Origin: an uncultured bacterium
GTDB taxonomy: Bacteria > Planctomycetota > Phycisphaerae > Phycisphaerales > SM1A02
NCBI GenBank assembly: GCA_903918555.1
Contig: CAIXEV010000328.1
Location: 1-10,639, forward strand
Direction: 5' to 3'
DNA length: 10,639 bases
A program made the translations under genes and the position numbers. Positions 1 to 5,736 of the stretch are shown piece after piece. Every line of letters begins with the position of its first letter. Within the stretch, counting starts at the first letter, position 1. The notes below the pieces were generated by a model. It was not told where the DNA came from. It saw only the letters and a list, made by a program, of their open reading frames with translations, and ran no database searches.

Positions 1-1794
1 GCCGGCGATCAGGTCGCCGCTTCGCAGGATGCAGCACTGCGCGCGCAGCTCGCCCAGGTCCCAGCTGCGGACGTCCAGGCCGTCGACGGAGAGCGAGCCG
101 GCGACGGGCGCCCGCATGCCGAGCACCATCTCGAGGATCGAGCTGGTGCCCATGCCGCGCGAGGCGAGCAGCGCGACGCGCTCGCCCGGTTCGACGGTGA
201 ACGAGACGTCCTCGAAGGATGGCGCACGCCCCAGGCGGGCGTAGGCCAGGCCCTGCACGTCGACGCGCGCGCCGCCGCCCTGCGGCGCGACGGCCTCGCC
301 GCCGTGGCGCTCCATGCGCAGGTCGACCAGGTGGCCCAGCTTGTCCATCGCGGCCACCGCGTCGTACCACGACTCGAACTGCTTGCCCAGCTTGGAGATC
401 GACGCCACGATCATCGACAGGATGATCTCGCTGGCCACCAGCTGGCCCAGCGTGAGCTGCTGGCCGATCACGAGCCAGCCGCCGACACCAAGCAGCACGG
501 CCGCGGCCAGCACCTCGAGCGCCAGCAGGCTGGCGATCTGGCGCATCAGGATGCGGAAGTGGTCGCGGCGCGCGTCCAGGTAGCCGCGCACAAGGTCGTC
601 GGCGCGCGCGGCGGCAAGCGCCGCGCCGCCCGGTCCCTTGAAGACGCGCGGATGGCGGGCAAGCTCCTCCAGCCAGTCCACCACGGCGTACTTGCGCCGC
701 GACTCGTCCACCGCGGTGCGCACCGCGCCGCGCCCCAGCACGAAGACGATGAACGCCACCGCGCCGAGCAGCACCAGCGACATCGCCAGCAGGAACGGGT
801 GGTAGAAGGCCAGCACCGTCAGGCCGATCACCGCGCCCAGCACCAGGTTGATGCCGGTGAGCAGCAGCATCGCGCCGGCCTTCTGCACCGTGATCACGTC
901 CAGGAAGCGGTTGACCAGCTCGGGCGCGTGCACGGAGTCGATCGACTCGACGTCGACGCGCGGCAGCCGATGCGCAAGGTCCGACCCGAGCCGCACGAAG
1001 ACCCGCCGCTGGATCACCTCGGCCGCCGCGTGCTGCAGGTAGCGCAGCGCCGCCGCGATGGCCAGGCACAGGAACAGCACCGCCGCGATCGCCGCAAGGC
1101 CCTGCACGAACGGTCCGCTGCGCGTGCCGAAGCTGAGGTTGCTGATGAACGCGTTCACCGCCAGCGGAAGTGCCAGGTACAGCACGCCGGTGATCGCGCT
1201 GAAGATGACGATGGACCAGAGCTCGGGGCCCTCGGGCCGCAGGAGCTGCAGCAGGCGGCGCATCGGGGTCGGGCCGTGCGCGTGGGCATCGTCGTGCGCC
1301 GCGCCGTACTCGGCGACGACCTGCGCCGGCAGCCGCGCGTGGACGAAGACGAAGTCGTGGTTCGCATCGGGGCCGGGAACGCCCAGCAGGCGGACCAGCT
1401 CGGCGCGCGACATGGTCCGCGCCGGCTCGTCGGGCGCGCCGCTGCGCCAGACCCGCGCGCGCAGCAGGCCGTGGCGGACGATCGCGATCCACTCGCGCGA
1501 CCCGGCGCACCACGCGACCACCGGCATCGCGTCGTCGGCCAGCCAGACGGCGTCGGCCACGGAGAGCCGGCGGGGCTCGGCTGCCAGGCCCAGCGCGTCG
1601 GCCACGCGGCCGAGCGCCTCGACCGGCTCCAGTGCCGCACCGACCGCCACCTGCTGGCGGAGCTGCGCGGCCTCGCACGGAACCTCCAGCCACGCCGCAA
1701 CCGTGGAGGTGAGCCGGAGCAGCGCGGCATCGGCTCCGGGGGACGGAACGGAGGTCGGCTGGGGATGCGCGTCGGGTGCCGTCGCGGATGGCAT
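1..1794 (-). CDS. ABC exporter (C39-like domain, TM domain, degenerate NBD), 3' end outside window
   Basis: The 598 visible residues have the architecture of a type I secretion or bacteriocin-type ABC exporter. An N-terminal domain (about 20-165) resembles the C39 peptidase fold, but I see no catalytic Cys-His arrangement, so it is probably a non-peptidase C39-like domain. A six-helix membrane domain follows, with hydrophobic segments near 192-215, 230-252, 308-330, 334-356, 420-442 and 447-470. The nucleotide-binding domain starts near 508, with a plausible A-loop Tyr518. Its Walker A region reads ASRGMGTSS at 544-552, with Thr550 where lysine is expected. The Q-loop region (CILRSGDLIAG, 588-598) has Arg591 where glutamine is expected. 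The signature motif, Walker B and H-loop lie outside the window. The protein sits in the inner membrane; the substrate is unknown. ATG at 1794 is chosen because a TAGAAT box lies 10 nt upstream and no upstream start in frame looks better. Family assignment is confident; ATPase competence is doubtful. Confidence 0.88.
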   Translation of the reverse strand, partial: MPSATAPDAHPQPTSVPSPGADAALLRLTSTVAAWLEVPCEAAQLRQQVAVGAALEPVEALGRVADALGLAAEPRRLSVADAVWLADDAMPVVAWCAGSREWIAIVRHGLLRARVWRSGAPDEPARTMSRAELVRLLGVPGPDANHDFVFVHARLPAQVVAEYGAAHDDAHAHGPTPMRRLLQLLRPEGPELWSIVIFSAITGVLYLALPLAVNAFISNLSFGTRSGPFVQGLAAIAAVLFLCLAIAAALRYLQHAAAEVIQRRVFVRLGSDLAHRLPRVDVESIDSVHAPELVNRFLDVITVQKAGAMLLLTGINLVLGAVIGLTVLAFYHPFLLAMSLVLLGAVAFIVFVLGRGAVRTAVDESRRKYAVVDWLEELARHPRVFKGPGGAALAAARADDLVRGYLDARRDHFRILMRQIASLLALEVLAAAVLLGVGGWLVIGQQLTLGQLVASEIILSMIVASISKLGKQFESWYDAVAAMDKLGHLVDLRMERHGGEAVAPQGGGARVDVQGLAYARLGRAPSFEDVSFTVEPGERVALLASRGMGTSSILEMVLGMRAPVAGSLSVDGLDVRSWDLGELRAQCCILRSGDLIAG

Positions 1795-1804
1795 GGGGCG
1801 CGGG

Positions 1805-1810
1805 ATTCTA
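1805..1810 (-). promoter_or_regulatory. -10-like box TAGAAT for the ABC exporter
   Basis: On the minus strand TAGAAT matches the sigma70 -10 consensus at five of six positions and ends 10 nt before the ATG at 1794. A start of transcription about 7 nt downstream would give a leader of only a few bases. I see no good -35 hexamer 16-18 nt upstream and no Shine-Dalgarno sequence. Inferred from sequence alone. Confidence 0.4.
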
Positions 1811-1838
1811 GGCACATTCACCAAATCACGGAATTGAC

Positions 1839-1861
1839 TTCCGCGATATCCGGACGCGGAA
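1839..1861. repeat. Inverted repeat, possible operator between divergent genes
   Basis: TTCCGCG (1839-1845) and CGCGGAA (1855-1861) form a perfect 7-bp inverted repeat around a 9-nt spacer. It lies in the 132-bp gap between the divergent exporter and membrane-protein genes, upstream of both putative -10 boxes. That is a natural place for a dimeric regulator to act on either gene. No regulator is identified, and in GC-rich DNA a repeat this short could arise by chance. Confidence 0.35.
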
Positions 1862-1914
1862 TTCGGTCATTGGCGGGCGGAAGCAGGTGCTGCGGCCGGG
1901 GCTCGGCCGATCAA

Positions 1915-1920
1915 TAGACT
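1915..1920 (+). promoter_or_regulatory. -10-like box TAGACT for the membrane protein gene
   Basis: TAGACT matches the -10 consensus at four of six positions and ends 6 nt before the ATG at 1927. No Shine-Dalgarno sequence precedes that ATG, so a leaderless or near-leaderless mRNA is plausible. No convincing -35 element is present. Confidence 0.3.
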
Positions 1921-1926
1921 CGAACC

Positions 1927-2649
1927 ATGCCGGAAGCGCCCACGACGACCCGCACCGACCACAACGGCCACACCGCCCACCCCAGCCACCCTGGTCGCCT
2001 GACCGCCGCCGGGGTGCTGCTGACCCTGTGCGCCGGCGCAGGCCTGGACCTGGCGACAGCCACCACGCTGCGCCTGACCGACACCGCGCCGTCGACCGCG
2101 GTCCTGGCATTCCGGTTCCTTGACGAGTGGTCCAGCCCGGCCGCGCTGGCCGCCAGCGTCATTGCGTTCGCGGCCTGGCTCCGTGGCTCGGAGCGCGGCT
2201 TCCTGACCATCTTCGACGGTGCGCTGTGGCTCTCGGTGCTGGCGCTGCTGGTGAACCTGGTCGGCCTGATCGCGTGCCTCTTCGACAAGCAGGACAACCC
2301 GGGATGGCTGCTGTTCTCGGCGGCGCTGGTGTACCTGGAGAACGTGGCGGTCTTCACCGCGTTCTACTGGCGCTACGACCACCGGCACCAGCTGGACTCG
2401 ATCAGCCGCGCGGGCGCGCACCCGGGCCTGCTGTTCCCCCACACCACGCTCGAGTACGCATCGCTCAAGGGCTGGCTGCCCGGCTACGTCGACTACCTGT
2501 TCCTTGCGTTCAACACGTCGAGCACCTTCGGGCCCACGCTGCCCGTGCCGCTGCGCTCGTCGATCCAGGTGGGCATGATGATCCAGGTGCTGGTGGCGAT
2601 GGCGGTGCTGGTGATGCTGGCCGCGCGCGCGATCGGGATGATCGGCTGA
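1927..2649 (+). CDS. Multi-pass inner-membrane protein, DUF1345-like / ion-channel-like C-terminus
   Basis: This 240-residue protein begins with a polar, His/Thr/Pro-rich tail (1-23). Hydrophobic segments follow near 25-44, 58-85, 98-119 and 127-148. The C-terminal module is a short hydrophobic stretch with an NTSSTFGPT loop (188-204) and a last membrane helix (215-236). A DYLFLAFNTSSTFGPT-type loop followed by a helix ending in AARAI resembles the C-terminus of DUF1345-like membrane proteins, which recalls a pore loop plus inner helix. I recognised this by pattern, not alignment, and ion transport is only a guess. It is divergent from the ABC exporter and convergent with the sulfatase, so it is probably transcribed alone. 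Start ATG 1927 has no Shine-Dalgarno sequence. Leucine codons are overwhelmingly CTG (roughly 30 CTG to 5 CTC by hand count), unlike the genes in the right half of the window. Confidence 0.82.
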   Translation: MPEAPTTTRTDHNGHTAHPSHPGRLTAAGVLLTLCAGAGLDLATATTLRLTDTAPSTAVLAFRFLDEWSSPAALAASVIAFAAWLRGSERGFLTIFDGALWLSVLALLVNLVGLIACLFDKQDNPGWLLFSAALVYLENVAVFTAFYWRYDHRHQLDSISRAGAHPGLLFPHTTLEYASLKGWLPGYVDYLFLAFNTSSTFGPTLPVPLRSSIQVGMMIQVLVAMAVLVMLAARAIGMIG

Positions 2650-2651
2650 AC

Positions 2652-2668
2652 ACGGCGGGCACCGCCGT
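2652..2668. terminator. GC-rich hairpin between convergent genes
   Basis: ACGGCGG (2652-2658) and CCGCCGT (2662-2668) form a perfect 7-bp stem with a GCA triloop. It occupies almost all of the 18-bp gap between the stop codons of the membrane protein (ending 2649) and the sulfatase (2668, on the minus strand). The symmetric stem could end transcription from both sides, but neither side has a T-run, so it may work poorly or only with Rho. Confidence 0.4.
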
Positions 2669-4014
2669 CACGTGCTGCGCGGCCTGCGCGGCGCGTTCCC
2701 ACCGGGCGCTGCGCCTGGCCTGGGCCGCGCGCCGCGAGCGGGCGCTGCCGGCACGTCCTTGAGGATCGCTTCCATCGCCGCACCCAGGCGCGCGGCGACC
2801 TCGGGGTCCTTCGCGACGCGATCGGTCCGCTCCGACGGGTCGTCCTTCAGGTTGTAGAGCTGCCGCGCGCCCTGCTGCGGCGCGACCAGCTTCCAGTCGC
2901 CGTCGATCACCGCCACGTCGTACGCCGCCACCGCGAACGGCGCACGCGCGACGGGCTTGCCGCCGCGGATCGCGGGCCACTGGTCGCTGCCGTCCAGCAC
3001 GGTGCCGGCGGGCACCTTCGCGCCGGCCACCGCGCACAGCGTGGGCAGCAGGTCCTGCGCGGCGATGGGCTGCTCGAGCTTCGCGCCGGCGGGGACCGTG
3101 CCGGGCCAGCGCACCAGCGCGTCGGTGCGGATGCCGCCCTCGTAGACGGTGCCCTTGGCCGCGCGCAGCGGCGCGTTGCTGCCGCCCTCGCGCGAGGCAC
3201 CGCCGTTGTCGGAGAGGAACACGACCAGCGTGCGGTCGCGCAGCTTCTCGTCGTCGATCGCCTGCAGCACGCGGCCGATGCCGGCGTCCAGCGACTCGAT
3301 CGCCGCGGCCAGCAGCCCGGCCTTCTCGCCCTTCGCCTTGTGCTTCTCGACCAGGTCGGGTGGCGCGCTCACCGGGTCGTGCGGCGCGTTGAAGCAGAGC
3401 TGCACGTAGAACGGGCGGTCCTTCGCGCGGCCGCGGATCAGGCGCACCGCCTCGGCGGCAAGCAGGTCGGTGGAGTAGCCCGGCTCCTCGAGCTGCGTGC
3501 CGTCGCGCTGCCAGTCGGGCTGCCCGCGCTGGTTCACGTGCTTCGCGTAGTCGATCTGCGGACCCAGGAAGCCGTAGAAGTGGTCGAAGCCGTCCTGCTG
3601 CGGCGTCGCGCCGGTGCCAAGGTGCCACTTGCCGACCAGCGCGGTGGCGTAGCCGGCATCGCGCAGCACGCCGGGCAGCGTGACCAGGCCGGCGGGCAGC
3701 CCCTTGTCGCGCCCGTTCAGCGCATCGACGATGCCCCAGCGGCGCGGCATGCGACCGGTGAGGAGCGCCGCGCGCGTCGGGCTGCACACGGGGTACGCGT
3801 AGAAGCGCGCCAGCTCGGTGCCGTCCTTCGCCATGCGGTCCAGGTTGGGCGTGACGGCGGACGGCGAATGGAAGCCGACGTTCGCCCAGCCAAGGTCGTC
3901 GGCGACGATCACGACGATGTTGGGGCGATCGGGCGCGCCGGCCCCGACCTGCGCCGTTCCCGCGGATGCGATGGAAAGGGCCGCTGCGAGGAGGACCAGG
4001 AAGATCGCGCGCAT
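2668..4014 (-). CDS. Exported type I (formylglycine) sulfatase, arylsulfatase-like
   Basis: Enzymes of this family hydrolyse sulfate esters on sulfated polysaccharides or small molecules; the substrate cannot be read from the sequence. The 448-residue protein starts with a typical signal peptide (1-21, MRAIFLVLLAAALSIASAGT core), which points to the periplasm or outside. The mature part shows PNIVVIVADDLG (31-42) with metal ligands Asp39 and Asp40. CSPTR at 77-81 has Cys77 as the residue converted to formylglycine. KWHLG follows at 129-133, SDNGG at 268-272 with Asp269/Asn270, and Lys287 in the AAKGTVYEGG segment. These are the expected S1-family active-site elements in the right order, so the enzyme looks intact. 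The last 28 residues are Pro/Arg/Ala-rich and look disordered. Activity would need a formylglycine-generating enzyme encoded elsewhere. Start ATG 4014 is set by the signal peptide. It lies 26 bp from the divergent prolyl isomerase start. Confidence 0.95.
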   Translation of the reverse strand: MRAIFLVLLAAALSIASAGTAQVGAGAPDRPNIVVIVADDLGWANVGFHSPSAVTPNLDRMAKDGTELARFYAYPVCSPTRAALLTGRMPRRWGIVDALNGRDKGLPAGLVTLPGVLRDAGYATALVGKWHLGTGATPQQDGFDHFYGFLGPQIDYAKHVNQRGQPDWQRDGTQLEEPGYSTDLLAAEAVRLIRGRAKDRPFYVQLCFNAPHDPVSAPPDLVEKHKAKGEKAGLLAAAIESLDAGIGRVLQAIDDEKLRDRTLVVFLSDNGGASREGGSNAPLRAAKGTVYEGGIRTDALVRWPGTVPAGAKLEQPIAAQDLLPTLCAVAGAKVPAGTVLDGSDQWPAIRGGKPVARAPFAVAAYDVAVIDGDWKLVAPQQGARQLYNLKDDPSERTDRVAKDPEVAARLGAAMEAILKDVPAAPARGARPRPGAAPGGNAPRRPRST

Positions 4015-4021
4015 CGGACCG

Positions 4022-4031
4022 AAGGTACCAT
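4022..4031. promoter_or_regulatory. Overlapping divergent -10-like boxes centred on GGTACC
   Basis: The 26-bp space between two divergent start codons contains the palindrome GGTACC (4025-4030). Read on the plus strand it gives TACCAT (4026-4031), ending 9 nt before the isomerase ATG. Read on the minus strand it gives TACCTT (4027-4022), ending 7 nt before the sulfatase ATG. Both are imperfect -10 matches. The spacing would produce very short leaders on both sides. This is inferred. Confidence 0.3.
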
Positions 4032-4040
4032 CCGCGCCCT

Positions 4041-4475
4041 ATGTCCAAGGCAACCATCAAGACCGCAAAGGGCGACATGGAGGTCGAGTTCTTCGACACC
4101 GACGCCCCGAACACCGTCGCCAACTTCCACAAGCTGGCGAAGCAGGGCTTCTACAACGGGCTCACGTTCCACCGCGTGATCCCGAACTTCGTGATCCAGG
4201 GCGGCTGCCCGCAGGGCACCGGCACCGGCGGCCCGGGCTACAAGATCAAGTGCGAGACCTCCGGCGGCAACCAGCGCCACGACCGCGGCGTCCTCTCGAT
4301 GGCGCACGCGGGCAAGGACACCGGCGGCTCGCAGTTCTTCATCTGCCACGGCCGCGAGAACACCGCGCACCTCGACCGCATGCACACCTGCTTCGGCAAG
4401 GTCGTGCAGGGCCTCGAGGTGATCGACCAGATCAAGGCCGGCGACAAGATCCTCACGGTCGAGCTCGCCGACTGA
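4041..4475 (+). CDS. Cyclophilin-type peptidyl-prolyl cis-trans isomerase, cytosolic
   Basis: This 144-residue single-domain cyclophilin catalyses cis-trans isomerisation of Xaa-Pro bonds and assists protein folding. The catalytic core FHRVIPNFVIQGG (about 43-55) is followed by the GTGTGGPGY loop (about 59-67) and by GGSQFFI in the second half. The segment around AHLDRMHTCFGKV matches the family's LDxxHxxFGxV end, but has His just before Leu-Asp where human cyclophilin A has its cyclosporin-binding Trp. Such a change is common in bacterial members and does not argue against activity. There is no signal peptide. The reading frame stays open upstream to 3966, but homology starts at ATG 4041 (MSKATIKT), and the longer N-terminus would overlap the sulfatase signal peptide. 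The OsmC gene follows after 22 bp, suggesting an operon. Leucine codons are mostly CTC. Confidence 0.95.
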   Translation: MSKATIKTAKGDMEVEFFDTDAPNTVANFHKLAKQGFYNGLTFHRVIPNFVIQGGCPQGTGTGGPGYKIKCETSGGNQRHDRGVLSMAHAGKDTGGSQFFICHGRENTAHLDRMHTCFGKVVQGLEVIDQIKAGDKILTVELAD

Positions 4476-4485
4476 CGCCGAAGAC

Positions 4486-4492
4486 GGAGGAG
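4486..4492 (+). promoter_or_regulatory. Strong Shine-Dalgarno site for the OsmC gene
   Basis: GGAGGAG lies 5 nt before the ATG at 4498, inside the 22-bp gap after the isomerase stop codon. It fixes this start. It also fits an internal operon gene that depends on ribosome binding at an SD, in contrast to most first genes here, which lack one. Confidence 0.8.
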
Positions 4493-4497
4493 CCTTC

Positions 4498-4908
4498 ATG
4501 GTCTCGATCACGATGCGCTACGAGGGCGACCTCCGCTGCACGGCGGAGCACGGGCCGTCGAAGTCCACCATCACCACCGACGCGCCCGTCGACAACCACG
4601 GCAAGGGCGAGGCCTTCTCGCCGACGGACCTCGTCGGCTCGGCGCTCGGAACCTGCATGATGACGATCGTCGGCATTGCGGCCGCGCGCCACGGCGTCGA
4701 TGTCCGCGGGATGACGGCGCGCACCGAGAAGGTGATGGTCACGGAAGGCCTGCGTCGCATCAAGAGCCTGCGCACGGTGCTGACGATCCCGATCGCCGCG
4801 GATCATCCGCACCGTGCGCTCTTCGAGAACGCTGCGCATGCCTGCCCGGTGCACAAGAGCCTGCATCCGGACATCGATGCTGCGATCGAGTTCGTCTGGA
4901 CGGGCTGA
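4498..4908 (+). CDS. OsmC/Ohr-family protein
   Basis: OsmC/Ohr proteins are small dimeric thiol peroxidases that detoxify organic hydroperoxides; some members of the wider family have other roles. This 136-residue protein has the two expected cysteines. Cys53 lies in GSALGTCMM at the start of the long central helix, and Cys116 lies in HACPVHKSLH. The GEAFSPTDLVG segment (37-47) contains the Glu that typically accompanies the active site. The ending CPVHKSLHPDI matches OsmC-like rather than classical Ohr endings, so the general OsmC family name is safer. No signal peptide, so cytosolic. The gene lies 22 bp after the prolyl isomerase with a strong SD and is probably co-transcribed, which would link protein folding with peroxide defence. 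No clear intrinsic terminator follows it. Confidence 0.92.
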   Translation: MVSITMRYEGDLRCTAEHGPSKSTITTDAPVDNHGKGEAFSPTDLVGSALGTCMMTIVGIAAARHGVDVRGMTARTEKVMVTEGLRRIKSLRTVLTIPIAADHPHRALFENAAHACPVHKSLHPDIDAAIEFVWTG

Positions 4909-4941
4909 CGGCCGCGCATGCAGCGGGGCGTCTCGATGCGG

Positions 4942-4971
4942 GGGCTTCAGATGCTGGGCTTCAGATGCTGG
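4942..4971. repeat. 14-bp tandem duplication
   Basis: GGGCTTCAGATGCT occurs at 4942-4955 and again, without change, at 4956-4969; the match runs two bases further. The unit is not a multiple of three, which argues against this segment being coding. It looks like a recent slippage duplication just after the OsmC gene. Confidence 0.85.
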
Positions 4972-5089
4972 CGCCGCCGCCGGAGTCGATCTGAACCGCC
5001 TGTGACGCCTCGCGCGATCGCATCGCCGAGCGCCCCGCGGCGCCTGCCAATCAGCCAAAATCTGAGACACGAGGCTTTGAGCGTGGGTG

Positions 5090-5121
5090 CTCGAATTCCA
5101 TTCTCTGTGGGTCTGTTCGAG
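5090..5121. repeat. Short inverted repeat CTCGAA...TTCGAG upstream of the small ORF
   Basis: CTCGAA (5090-5095) and TTCGAG (5116-5121) form a perfect 6-bp inverted repeat with a 20-nt spacer, 40 nt before the ATG at 5161. It could be an operator half-site pair or a weak hairpin in a leader. It is short enough to be chance. Confidence 0.2.
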
Positions 5122-5160
5122 TCTCGCAAGAACCAAGCCCAACTCACCACAGCATTCCCC

Positions 5161-5415
5161 ATGCCGCAATCAAACTCCACCCGATTCGACTACGCGCAGC
5201 CGAGCGCACAGGTGACCCGAGCCATCGTGATCCGAGGAAAGGGCCGATTCGCGATCGTGCGGCCCGACCGTTCTCCTCCGGCGATCATCTCGCGCAAGGC
5301 TGCGGAGAACCTTGGCGAGGCCAAGGTCTACCGCATGGGCGGAATTCCGTCCAACAGCAACGCGACCCAGGAGTTCGAGGCGGGAATGCAGTTCCGCCAG
5401 GATCGCGTCGCCTGA
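5161..5415 (+). CDS. Small protein of unknown function, 84 residues
   Basis: I do not recognise this protein. From ATG 5161 it begins MPQSNSTRFDYAQPSAQ, a polar tail. A more ordered-looking core follows (about 18-60) with alternating hydrophobic and basic residues (TRAIVIRGKGRFAIVRPDR), then a segment containing KAAENLGEAKVYRMGG. The end is polar (SNSNATQEFEAGMQFRQ). It is basic, has no signal peptide or membrane segment, and could bind nucleic acid or a ribosome, but that is a guess. ATG 5161 is preferred over the frame's first start at 4918 because the upstream extension covers a non-triplet tandem repeat and is Arg-rich. No Shine-Dalgarno sequence precedes it. Two hairpins ending in an intrinsic terminator lie downstream on the same strand, which supports a transcript ending at about 5550. 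Whether it is protein-coding or part of an RNA gene is not settled. Confidence 0.5.
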   Translation: MPQSNSTRFDYAQPSAQVTRAIVIRGKGRFAIVRPDRSPPAIISRKAAENLGEAKVYRMGGIPSNSNATQEFEAGMQFRQDRVA

Positions 5416-5461
5416 CGCGCCCGAGCAGGATCGAGTCGGCGACGATCAACGAGCCCACGCG

Positions 5462-5487
5462 CGGAACCGACGGCGCACCCGGTTCCG
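5462..5487 (+). other. Hairpin in the 3' untranslated region of the small gene
   Basis: CGGAACCG (5462-5469) pairs perfectly with CGGTTCCG (5480-5487) around a 10-nt loop. The stem lies 17 nt before the intrinsic terminator at 5504. It has no T-run, so it is not a terminator itself. It could stabilise the mRNA 3' end or form the body of a small RNA released from this region. Confidence 0.5.
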
Positions 5488-5503
5488 TCCTCTTCAATGC
5501 GCG

Positions 5504-5550
5504 GCGATGCGCCCCTCCCGAGCGACTCGGAAGGGGCGCATCGCGTTTTT
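5504..5550 (+). terminator. Strong intrinsic terminator
   Basis: GCGATGCGCCCCT (5504-5516) pairs perfectly over 13 bp with AGGGGCGCATCGC (5532-5544), and two further G-C pairs (5518-5519 with 5529-5530) can form across a mismatch. One base later comes TTTTT (5546-5550). This is a textbook Rho-independent terminator for plus-strand transcription. It would end the transcript of the 84-residue ORF and insulate the regulator gene downstream. No A-run precedes the left arm, so it should work in one direction only. Confidence 0.92.
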
Positions 5551-5730
5551 CCGCCGGCCTGTGTTGGCGCGCTCGGTCTGGGTTTCGTGCGTGCGGGATG
5601 TGACGGTCGTGCCATGCGCGCTGGTTGCGCGTGCGAACGCCTCTTCGAAGCAAAGAGCCGCTTTCAAGGCAATTTTCCCGTGTTGTCGCGTGCCGCGGCG
5701 ATGCGCGCGAGGCGCTTCGCCTGAATAGGG

Positions 5731-5736
5731 TACATA
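5731..5736 (+). promoter_or_regulatory. -10-like box TACATA for the regulator gene
   Basis: TACATA matches TATAAT at positions 1, 2 and 5, within an AT-richer patch (5723-5743) in an otherwise GC-rich gap. It ends 10 nt before an in-frame GTG at 5747 and 124 nt before the SD-preceded ATG at 5861. A small hairpin lies just upstream. No clear -35 is visible. Confidence 0.35.

Larger units (their letters stand above)
4909..5160. other. 252-bp gap between the OsmC gene and the small ORF
   Basis: No convincing gene is seen here. The plus frame of the small ORF stays open back to 4918, but the extra N-terminus is Arg-rich and includes a duplicated 14-mer, so it looks like untranslated DNA. From about 5050 to 5160 the sequence is visibly less GC-rich than the surroundings and probably holds the promoter or leader of the 5161 ORF. 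A tandem duplication (4942-4971) and an inverted repeat (5090-5121) are listed separately. Confidence 0.5.

Noticed and set aside
1834..1862. Possible plus-strand sigma70 promoter starting TTGACT
   Set aside because: TTGACT is a good -35, but the hexamer 17 nt downstream (CGGAAT) is poor. The pair also overlaps the inverted repeat, so I did not call it a promoter.
304..1917. 537-codon open frame on the plus strand
   Set aside because: It lies wholly antisense to the ABC exporter, and its product is a low-complexity Arg/His/Gln-rich sequence. It is a GC-rich shadow; the minus frame shows real domains.
3966..4040. 25-residue N-terminal extension of the prolyl isomerase
   Set aside because: It would overlap the sulfatase coding region, is Arg/Pro-rich and adds nothing seen in cyclophilins. 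MSKATIKT at 4041 is a normal family start.
2510..4132. 540-codon minus-strand open frame
   Set aside because: It covers the sulfatase in another frame and encodes Arg/Ala-rich sequence without motifs, whereas the 2668-4014 frame has the full sulfatase active site.
5085..5135. tRNA-like GTTCGAGTC followed by AACCA
   Set aside because: The T-arm consensus caught the eye, but the bases flanking TTCGAGT do not form a five-base-pair stem, and no matching acceptor or anticodon arm exists upstream.
4918..5160. 81-residue N-terminal extension of the small ORF
   Set aside because: It spans a 14-bp tandem duplication and is rich in Arg and Ser with no domain. The local composition looks like a leader or promoter rather than coding DNA.
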